Below are positions 57,901 through 64,000 of a stretch of DNA of 64,000 nucleotides, one piece after another. The stretch spans positions 198,850 through 262,849 of the forward strand of contig NZ_WUTW01000006.1 of assembly GCF_009831215.1 (NCBI RefSeq), in the 5' to 3' direction. Position numbers and translations under genes: made by a program. The notes under the pieces were generated by a model that worked only from the letters and a program-made list of their open reading frames with translations, searched no databases and was not told where the DNA came from. This DNA is from Actinomadura rayongensis (lineage in GTDB: Bacteria; Actinomycetota; Actinomycetes; Streptosporangiales; Streptosporangiaceae). The first letter of the stretch is position 1, and every line of letters starts with the position of its first letter.

Positions 57901-58490
57901 AGCAGCAGGCTCTGCCGGCCCAGATGGACGGCCACGAGCGACGTCGAGCAGGCCGTGTTCACGCTGACGCTCGGCCCGGTGAGGTTCAGCTTGTACGAGA
58001 CGCGGGACGGCAGGAAGTCCTTGTCGTTCCCGATCATCAACTGCTCCGCCCCGGCCGACCGCAGATATCCGGGGTCGTTCAGCGCGGCCTCGATCAGGTA
58101 GGAGTTCATGCCCGTGCCCGCGAAGACGCCGATGTCGCCGTCAAAGGTCTCGGGGTCGTAACCGGCGTCCTCCAGCGCGGTCCAGCAGCATTCCAGGAAA
58201 AGGCGGTGCTGCGGGTCGGTCGCGGTCGCCTCGGCCGCGCTGATCCCGAAGAAACCGGCGTCGAACGCGCCGATGTCGGTGATGCCGGAGACCGCGCGGA
58301 CGTACGCGGGGTCGCGGAAGGTCTCCTCGGGGACGCCCTTCGCGCGCAGTTCCTCGTCGGTGAGGAACCGCACCGCCTCGGCGCCGTCGCGCAGGTTCCG
58401 CCAGAACTCGGCGGGCGTGCGCGCGCCGGGGAACTCGCACGCCATGCCGATCACGGCGATGTCCAGCGCGGTCGGGTCCTGCTCGTTCAT
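54942..58490 (-). CDS. AT-less PKS: KS - degenerate KR - peptidyl carrier protein
   Basis: 1182 aa. The KS (Cys181 in NTACSTS, EAHGTGT, NIGHLNAAAG) looks like those of NRPS/PKS hybrids that accept aminoacyl chains. A linker ending LPTYPFERRHFWY, normally found after an AT, follows directly, so the AT is absent. Next is a KR-like domain (nucleotide loop YGGLEGIG). It keeps Ser976 but has Ile989 in the catalytic Tyr position, Ser993 for Asn and apparently His for Lys, so it cannot reduce in the usual way. The C-terminal carrier has Ser1142 in FSLGGHSLL, a PCP-type motif. There is no docking helix and no thioesterase. It overlaps the genes on both sides by 4 bp (ATGA). It may extend or shuttle the aminoacyl chain, with malonyl supplied in trans or no extension at all. 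Confidence 0.9.
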   Translation of the reverse strand: MNEQDPTALDIAVIGMACEFPGARTPAEFWRNLRDGAEAVRFLTDEELRAKGVPEETFRDPAYVRAVSGITDIGAFDAGFFGISAAEATATDPQHRLFLECCWTALEDAGYDPETFDGDIGVFAGTGMNSYLIEAALNDPGYLRSAGAEQLMIGNDKDFLPSRVSYKLNLTGPSVSVNTACSTSLVAVHLGRQSLLLGESDIVLAGGVSLVAGGGRGYRYVPDGLQSPDGHCRAFDAKAEGTVWGDGCGVVVLKPLAAALADGDHVYATIKGSAVNNDGSLKVGYTAPSVEGQSRVIVEALADAAVAPDEIGYVEAHGTGTRLGDPIEVAALSRAFRTGTDRTGFCPIGSVKTNIGHLNAAAGIAGLIKTVLALRNGVLPPTLNFSSPNPEIDFADGPFYVQTELTAWPDRPGPRRAGVSSMGIGGTNCHVILEEAPSAPARNAEEREQILVLSARSPEALQAAADALADHLAENPSVPLADVAFTLQCGRRHFRHRRAVVCRSADEAARLLREPGGPAGDPDVVRWLAGEDVDWSARWADGEARRIPLPTYPFERRHFWYAEQRGDADDFTKLPDVADWFSVPVWKREPLPFEAPAPERRTHLLFADGRGIGDALAAELRAAGDTVVVVRPGDEFRTADDGSFLVNPAREADYLSLVRTLRDEDRLPDGTHFLWPLSSRRDRPEEMDRESLVRAQDASSLAILLFAQALDRLSVRRPMTFTGVTDDVFEVTGGEELNVHDSTVAGACLVIQQTYGHLASRVIDLSLPAGCAPGDVTGPLLAEIARPPSALICAYRNGRRHVKKYDRVRVDAAAPRPGAVQAGKNYLVYGGLEGIGHLIAEHIGRGGGRILILEDAAFPDRPEWDAWLDAHDADDPVGARIRRAQALIEEGAAFAGRLSDDDADNARLLTELEARFGPVAGVLHAPGSSNAKRIATLRSITPETWRGHFDAVAHSFLLVDRMVAGRELDFRIMSSSLGSVLGGDGFFQIATISGFAKAYAISRARTEHPWTVHCWDSWTVEWAGIIDRLPTALYRRVEPSVLTGEEGLACFERAFAVTGEVEVDISATNLGRRHEKWVTATATTRKPAAEPERTQHARPDLETAYVAPRTAMERDLADLFAGLLGVERIGVDDDFFSLGGHSLLGLQLISELRELRALDIGLAHLYEMPTIARLASHLESLR

Positions 58491-61400
58491 TCGCGGTCGC
58501 CAATCTGTGCGGAGGGCGGTGGGTCGGCGAGTCCGGCGACGCGCCGCAGCGCGCGCCGCCGGTTGTCGCCCTTTCTTCGGCTCCGGGCGAGGAGCCCGTC
58601 GACGGGCGGGGCGCTCAGGAACGCGGTCAGCGCGTCGACGGTCGGGTGCTCGAACAAGTGGACGCTCTGCACGTCGCGGCCCAGTTCGTCGCGGAGCCGC
58701 AGCGCGACGTCCACGAGCAGGACCGAATGGCCGCCGAGGTCGAAGAAGTTGTCGGCCGGGTCGATGCCGGTCACGCCGAGCGCTTCCTCGTAGGACGCGG
58801 TGACGATCCTCCTGATGGCGTCGGCGTCCGTTTCGCGTTTCCGGCCGGGCGCGAGCAGCCGTTCGTACTCGGCGCCGATTCCCGCGACCGTCTCCGCGTC
58901 GAAGAGGGCCGGGTCGTAGATGAACAGCAGGACGTATTCGCCGTCGATCCTGCCGACTTCGAGGGACAGGTCGAACACGCCCTGCTGGTGGATCTCCAGC
59001 ATCGGCTCGAACCGGGCGAGCGCCGCGTCGGCGTCGCCCTGCAGCCAGTTCTGGAAGACGAAGCTGACGCGGAAGTCCAGGCCGCGCCGGCGGCCGTTCC
59101 CGGTGAGGTCGTCGATCTCCGACACGGGATAGCGGGCGTGCTCGAAAGCCTCGTAGACGCGTTCCTTCACCTGGACGGCGAGGTCGCGCACCGACGGCGT
59201 CCCGGAAACGCGCGTCCGGATCGGCACCTGGTTGAGGAAATAGCCGATGACGTCCTCGTACTCCGACCGGTGGCGGTCCTGGACCGGCGTCCCGACGACC
59301 AGGTCGTCCTGCCCGCCGCGCCGGTGCAGCAAAGCGCTGAACGCGCTGAGCATGACGACGAACGGCGACGTGCCCAGCTCGGCGCTCAGCGCGCGCACGT
59401 GCTCGGCGTGCGCGGCCGGGAGCCGCCGCAGGTGGACGACGCCGTCGAAGCGGGTCGCGTCGGTCCGGGGCCGGTCCGGGCGGAGGTCGACCGCCGGGGG
59501 CGCGCCGCGCAGCCGCTCGCGCCAGAAGTCGCGGTCCGCGCGGCCCCGGTCGCCGTCGAGGTGGCGGCGCTGGTCGGCGACGTACGCCGCGTAGGCGCCG
59601 GGCGCCGGGCCGTCCCCGGCGAGCCCGGCCAGCTCCCGCATGAGCAGGAGCGTGGACGTGCCGTCGAACACCACGTGGTGGACGGTGATCAGCAGGACGT
59701 GCTCGTCGTCGTCCAGCGTCAGCAGGTGGGCGCGCAGCAGCGGCCCGCGCTCCAGGTCGAAGGGGCGGCGGATCCGGTCGGTCAGCGCGGCGTCGAGGTC
59801 GGCGCGGTGCAGCGTCGCCCGCTCGAACGGGACGGCGGTGTCGTCCGCGACGATCTGCCTCGGCTCCCGGCCGACGACGGTGAAGCGCGTCCGCAGCGCC
59901 GCGTGCCGCTCCACCAGCCGACGTACCGACGATTCGATCGCATCGGCATCGACAGAGTCACGGATACGGAAGGCCAGCGGCACGTTGTACGCCGTGCTGC
60001 CGGGCGCGAGCTGCTGGAGCGACCACAGCTCCCGCTGGCCCGCCGACAGCGGGAAGCCGGGACGTCCGTCGTCCTCCGGCACGGGCGCGTCGTCGGGCGC
60101 CGCGCCGTCCAGGACGCGGCGGGCGAGCGCGTCCACCGTCGCGGCCTCGAAGATCGTCCGCGCGGACAGGACGACCCCGAACGCGTCCCGGATCCGGTTC
60201 CGGAGCGCGAACGCGTTGATCGAGTCGAACCCGTGGCGCAGGAACGCGTCGCCGGGCTCGATCCGTCCCGCCGGGACGCCGAGCAGCCCGGACAGCCACG
60301 CCAGCAGCGCGCGCCGCACCCCGGCCTCGCTCCGGTCCGCGCCGAAGTCCGGTTCGTCCGGGGCGGGCGCGGTGTCGGGGACGCCGTCGAACTCCCATCC
60401 GCCGCCCGACGACCGGACCGTCAGCCAGAACCGCCGCCGCTCGAACGCGTACGTCGGCAGGTCGGCGGCGGGCCCGTCGCCGAACAGCGCGGGCCAGTCG
60501 ACGCGGGCGCCCCGGGCGTGCGCGGCGCCGAGCGCGGTGAGCAGCGCGCGGTCGTCGGGCGTCGCGCGGCGCAGCAGCGGAGCGAACAGCGCGCCCCGGC
60601 CGGGCAGCGCCTCGGGGCCGAGCGCGGACAGGACGCCGTCCGGGCCGATCTCCAGGAACACCGCGGCGCCGGCGGCGTCCAGGGTCCGCAGGCCGTCGAG
60701 GAACCGCACCGGCGCGCGGACCTGCCCGGCCCAGTACTCGGGGGTGAGGCGGTCGGTCTCGGCGCCGGTCACCGTGGACACGAACCGGACGCCCGGCGGC
60801 GCGTGCGGCAGGCGCGCGGCGACGCGGCCGAGGTCGTCCGGCACGCCGTCCATGTGCCGCGAGTGGAAGGCGTGGCTGACGTGCAGGCGCCGCGTCCAGT
60901 GCCCGCGCGCGGCGGCCCGCTCGGCGACGGCGGTCACGGCGGCGGCGTCGCCGGAGATCACGGTCGCCGTCGGGCCGTTGACCGCCGCGATGTCGACGTC
61001 GTCCCCGCCGATGAGGTCGAGGACGTCGTTCTCGCCCGCCTCGATCGCGGCCATCGCCCCGTCGGACCGGGCCGCCTGCATGAGCCGTCCGCGCGCCTCC
61101 ACCAGCGTGGCCGCGTCCGCGAGCGACAGCACCCCGGCGGCGTGCGCGGCGGCGATCTCGCCGATCGAGTGGCCGAGGACGAGGTCGGGCGTGACGCCGA
61201 AGTGCTCCGCCAGCCGGAACAGCGCCACCTCGATCGCGAACAGCGCGGGCTGGGCGAAGCGCGTCCGGTCCAGGTCGGCCTGGACGCCGGAGAAGACGAG
61301 GTCGCGCAGCGAGCGCCCGAGCGCCGGGTCGAACGCGGCGCAGGCGGCGTCGAACGCGTCCGCGAACACCGGGTGGGCGGCGTGCAGGCCGCGGCCCATG

Positions 61401-63118
61401 CCGATCCGCTGGGCGCCCTGGCCGGTGAACAGGAACGCCACGCGGGGACGCTGGGCGCGGCCGGTGACGACGGCGTCGGAGCGCGTCCCGGACGCCAGCG
61501 CGTCGAGGCCCGCGAGCAGGTCCGCGCGGTCGCGCCCGACGACCACGGCGCGGTGGTCCAGCGGGGACCGCGCGGTCGCCAGCGCCCGGCCCACGGCGAC
61601 GGCGTCCAGGGCCGGACGGTCCCGGACCCACGCCGCGAGCCGTTCGGCCTGCCGGGGCAGCGCCTGCTCGGTCGCGGCGGACAGCAGCCACGGCAGCGTC
61701 GCCGCCCCGCACGTCTCCGGGACCGGCGCGGCGGGTTCGGGCGGCTGTTCGAGAATGACGTGGGCGTTCGTCCCGCTGATGCCGAACGAGGAGACCCCGG
61801 CGCGGCGCGGCCGTCCCGTTTCGGGCCACGGCGTGTTCCGCGTGAGGAGCCGGACGCCGTCCTGCGGCCATTCCACCCGGTCCGTCGGCTTGTTGACGTG
61901 CAGGGTCCGGGGAAGGACGCCGTGCCGGATCGCATAGACCGTCTTGATGATTCCGGCGATGCCCGCTGCGGCCTGCGTGTGGCCGATGTTGGATTTGACA
62001 GAACCGAGCCAGAGCGGCCGTTCCCGGTCGCGTCCGTAGGCGGCGATGAGGGCCTGCGCCTCGATGGGGTCGCCGAGCGGCGTCCCGGTGCCGTGCCCTT
62101 CCACGGCGTCGATGTCGGACGGGCTCAACCCGGCGTCGGCGAGGGCCTTCCTGATGACGCTCTCCTGCGACGGCCCGTTCGGCGCCGTGAGCCCGTTGGA
62201 CGCGCCGTCCTGATTCACCGCCGACCCCCGGAGAACGGCGTGAATGTGATGCCCGTTGCGCTGCGCGTCCGAAAGCCGCTCGACCAGCAGAACCCCGGCG
62301 CCCTCGCCGAATCCGGTGCCGTCGGCGGTGTCGGAGAACGCCTTGCAGCGGCCGTCGGGGGAGAGCGCGCGCTGTCGGCTGAACTCGACCAGCAGGCCCG
62401 GCGACGCCATGACCGTCACCCCGCCGACCAGCGCCAGCGAGCATTCGCCGCGCCGCAGCGACTGCGCCGCCAGATGCAGCGCGACCAGCGACGACGAGCA
62501 CGCCGTGTCCACCGTGACCGCCGGCCCGACGAGCCCGAACGCGTACGAGATCCGTCCCGCCGCCACGCTCGACGCGCTCCCCACGCCCATCGAGCCTTCC
62601 AAGGAAGGCGGCAGGGATTCCCAGCGCGGCGCGTACTCGAACGGATAGGTGCCGACGAACACGCCGGTCTCGCTGTCACGTAGTTCACCGGCGGGAATCC
62701 CGGCGCGCTCGACGGCCTCGAACGCCGTCATCAGCAGCAGCCGCTGCTGCGGGTCCGCCGCGACGGATTCGCGGGCGCTCATCCCGAACAGGTCGGGATC
62801 GAAGTCGCCCGCGCCGGGCAGGAAACCGCCCGCCGTCGCGTAACAGGTGCCGTGCCGTTCCGGGTCGGGATCGTAAAGGCGGTCGACGTCCCATCCCCGG
62901 TCGTCCGGGAAGGGCCCCATCGCGTCGGTGTTCGACACGACCAGGTCCCACAAATCCTCGGGCGACTCCACGCCGCCGGGAAAGCGGCACGCGACCCCGA
63001 CGACCGCGATCGGCTCGTGCCGCCGGTGGGCGAGGTCGCGCAGTTCCGCGCGCGCCTCCTGGAGGTCGGCCGTGGCCTTCCTCAGATAGGCCCGGAGTTT
63101 CTCGGTGTTGTCCGCCAT
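58487..63118 (-). CDS. Hybrid PKS-NRPS: KS-AT-ACP-C-PCP
   Basis: 1543 aa. An N-terminal coiled-coil docking helix (about 3-30, NTEKLRAYLRKATADLQEA) precedes KS (Cys207), malonyl-type AT (Ser651, GHSIG, HAFH), ACP (Ser966, HGFDSI), an NRPS condensation domain (HHVVFDG, second His at 1148) and a PCP (Ser1465, LGGHS). There are no reductive domains, so one malonyl extension leaves a beta-keto acyl chain, which the C domain would join to an amino acid on the PCP. No adenylation domain is present; the free A domain at 53440 is the obvious supplier. The ATG at 63118 lies 17 bp after the upstream PKS stop. The stop overlaps the next start (ATGA). A beta-ketoacyl-aminoacyl thioester is the classical precursor of tetramates; whether one forms here is speculation. 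Confidence 0.94.
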   Translation of the reverse strand: MADNTEKLRAYLRKATADLQEARAELRDLAHRRHEPIAVVGVACRFPGGVESPEDLWDLVVSNTDAMGPFPDDRGWDVDRLYDPDPERHGTCYATAGGFLPGAGDFDPDLFGMSARESVAADPQQRLLLMTAFEAVERAGIPAGELRDSETGVFVGTYPFEYAPRWESLPPSLEGSMGVGSASSVAAGRISYAFGLVGPAVTVDTACSSSLVALHLAAQSLRRGECSLALVGGVTVMASPGLLVEFSRQRALSPDGRCKAFSDTADGTGFGEGAGVLLVERLSDAQRNGHHIHAVLRGSAVNQDGASNGLTAPNGPSQESVIRKALADAGLSPSDIDAVEGHGTGTPLGDPIEAQALIAAYGRDRERPLWLGSVKSNIGHTQAAAGIAGIIKTVYAIRHGVLPRTLHVNKPTDRVEWPQDGVRLLTRNTPWPETGRPRRAGVSSFGISGTNAHVILEQPPEPAAPVPETCGAATLPWLLSAATEQALPRQAERLAAWVRDRPALDAVAVGRALATARSPLDHRAVVVGRDRADLLAGLDALASGTRSDAVVTGRAQRPRVAFLFTGQGAQRIGMGRGLHAAHPVFADAFDAACAAFDPALGRSLRDLVFSGVQADLDRTRFAQPALFAIEVALFRLAEHFGVTPDLVLGHSIGEIAAAHAAGVLSLADAATLVEARGRLMQAARSDGAMAAIEAGENDVLDLIGGDDVDIAAVNGPTATVISGDAAAVTAVAERAAARGHWTRRLHVSHAFHSRHMDGVPDDLGRVAARLPHAPPGVRFVSTVTGAETDRLTPEYWAGQVRAPVRFLDGLRTLDAAGAAVFLEIGPDGVLSALGPEALPGRGALFAPLLRRATPDDRALLTALGAAHARGARVDWPALFGDGPAADLPTYAFERRRFWLTVRSSGGGWEFDGVPDTAPAPDEPDFGADRSEAGVRRALLAWLSGLLGVPAGRIEPGDAFLRHGFDSINAFALRNRIRDAFGVVLSARTIFEAATVDALARRVLDGAAPDDAPVPEDDGRPGFPLSAGQRELWSLQQLAPGSTAYNVPLAFRIRDSVDADAIESSVRRLVERHAALRTRFTVVGREPRQIVADDTAVPFERATLHRADLDAALTDRIRRPFDLERGPLLRAHLLTLDDDEHVLLITVHHVVFDGTSTLLLMRELAGLAGDGPAPGAYAAYVADQRRHLDGDRGRADRDFWRERLRGAPPAVDLRPDRPRTDATRFDGVVHLRRLPAAHAEHVRALSAELGTSPFVVMLSAFSALLHRRGGQDDLVVGTPVQDRHRSEYEDVIGYFLNQVPIRTRVSGTPSVRDLAVQVKERVYEAFEHARYPVSEIDDLTGNGRRRGLDFRVSFVFQNWLQGDADAALARFEPMLEIHQQGVFDLSLEVGRIDGEYVLLFIYDPALFDAETVAGIGAEYERLLAPGRKRETDADAIRRIVTASYEEALGVTGIDPADNFFDLGGHSVLLVDVALRLRDELGRDVQSVHLFEHPTVDALTAFLSAPPVDGLLARSRRKGDNRRRALRRVAGLADPPPSAQIGDRE

Positions 63119-63135
63119 CGGTGTCTGGTCCCCGA

Positions 63136-64000
63136 TCAGGAGAGGCCGTTGTCGAGCGCCTCGAACAGTTCGTCGTCCGTGGCCTCGCTGAAGTCCCGTT
63201 TCGGACGGGCGTCCGTCCCGGCGTGCCGGTCGCGCCAGGCGCGCAGCAGCGCGTCGAGCCGCGCGGTGACGAGGTCGACCTCGTCCGCGCCGGGCGCGAG
63301 CGCGGCGAGCGCGGCCTCGATCCGGTCCACCTCGGCGGCGGTCCCGCCGTCGTCGCCGGGCGCCAGCTCGGCGCGGAGCCGGTCGGCCAGCGCCGCCGGG
63401 GTCGGGTGGTCGAACACGAGCGTCGCGGGCAGCCGCAGGCCGGTCGAGGCGTTGAGCAGGTTGCGGACCTCGACGGCCGTCAGCGAGTCGATGCCGAGTT
63501 CCTTGAACGCGCGGTCGCCGTCCGCCAGCTCCCCGGCGGCGTGCCCGAGCGCCGTCGCGGTGTGCCGCAGGACGAGGTCGAGCAGCAGCCGCGACCGCTC
63601 GCCCGGCGGGAGCGCGACGAGCCGCTGCCGCAGGTCGGCCTCCCCGGCGACGCCCGCCGCGATCCGCCGCGCGCCGGCCCCGGCGAGGTTCCGCAGCACG
63701 GCCGGGACGCGGTCCAGCGCCGTGAGGTCCAGCCGGGCGGGGAACACCTGCGGCAGGCCGCGGCCGAGCGCCGCGTCCAGCAGCGCCAGGCCCTCGTCGG
63801 CGGACATCGGCCGCAGCCCGGACCGGCCGAGGCGGCCGAGGTCGAGCTCGCCGAGATGCCCGGTCATCGCGCTGCGCACGCCCCACAGGCCCCAGCCGAG
63901 CGACGCGGCGGGCAGGCCGCGCGCGTGCCGGTGGGCGGCGAGCGCGTCGACGAACGCGTTGGCCGCGCCGTAGTTGGCCTGCCCGAGGCCGCCGACCGTC
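63136..64000 (-). CDS. C-terminal end of an upstream modular PKS (KR-ACP-docking), 5' end outside window
   Basis: The last 287 or so residues of a PKS whose start lies to the right. The first visible part is the KR active site (GLGQANYGAAN), so this reductase keeps its Tyr. An ACP follows (GIDSLTAVEV, Ser codon at the complement of 63484-63486), then a helical linker and an acidic docking tail (ATDDELFEALDNGLS). That tail is of the same type as the PKS-C tail and matches the coiled-coil start of the next protein. DH or ER content of the module cannot be judged. Confidence 0.92.
   Translation of the reverse strand, partial: TVGGLGQANYGAANAFVDALAAHRHARGLPAASLGWGLWGVRSAMTGHLGELDLGRLGRSGLRPMSADEGLALLDAALGRGLPQVFPARLDLTALDRVPAVLRNLAGAGARRIAAGVAGEADLRQRLVALPPGERSRLLLDLVLRHTATALGHAAGELADGDRAFKELGIDSLTAVEVRNLLNASTGLRLPATLVFDHPTPAALADRLRAELAPGDDGGTAAEVDRIEAALAALAPGADEVDLVTARLDALLRAWRDRHAGTDARPKRDFSEATDDELFEALDNGLS

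Noticed and set aside
53440..64000. A thioesterase or reductase release domain in the right-hand genes
   Set aside because: The sequences after the last carrier domains end within a few residues; no GxSxG hydrolase fold or reductase domain is present.

Overview
The window is very GC-rich (third codon positions almost all G or C) and is dominated by modular type I polyketide synthase (PKS) genes. Together with PccE-like, XRE-cupin and TetR genes this points to an actinomycete chromosome (Streptomyces, Actinomadura or a relative). No rRNA, tRNA, IS element or CRISPR is visible, so the genus cannot be fixed. Nearly every gene belongs to, or borders, a biosynthetic gene cluster.

Left part (1-40561, minus strand, read right to left): three consecutive giant PKS genes. 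PKS-C (40561-17579, 7660 aa) opens with a KSQ-AT-ACP loading module and carries four KS-AT-DH-KR-ACP modules, all malonyl-type. PKS-B (17563-7277, 3428 aa) has two modules: methylmalonyl with a dead DH, then malonyl with a KR that has lost its catalytic serine. PKS-A (7251 to beyond the left edge) has a malonyl DH-KR module and the start of a methylmalonyl module. By collinearity the chain starts from acetate, gains four successive alkenes, then a methyl-branched hydroxyl unit, an uncertain unit, another alkene, and continues outside the window.

Middle (40668-48940): a coupled pair (KSIII-like enzyme without the FabH histidine, plus an FrsA-like alpha/beta hydrolase); an acyl-CoA carboxylase beta/epsilon pair; a single-chain terpene synthase-cytochrome P450 fusion preceded by a translationally coupled 20-codon ORF; and a TetR regulator divergent from a quinone-oxidoreductase-like gene with two perfect palindromic operators between them. 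Several perfect GC-rich hairpins separate these units.

Right part (49104-53439): an RtcB RNA ligase and an aminoglycoside-phosphotransferase-like kinase (plus strand), a 14-TM MFS exporter (minus) and a divergent XRE-cupin regulator.

Far right (53440-64000, minus strand): a second assembly-line segment. It has the C-terminal KR-ACP of an upstream PKS, a KS-AT-ACP-C-PCP hybrid, an AT-less KS-pseudoKR-PCP protein and a free-standing adenylation domain, with 4-bp overlaps between the last three. The amino acid is therefore probably activated in trans. This segment may be the end of the line that PKS-C begins, or a separate pathway; the window cannot decide. Exporter, kinase and regulators are plausible self-protection and control genes for the cluster.
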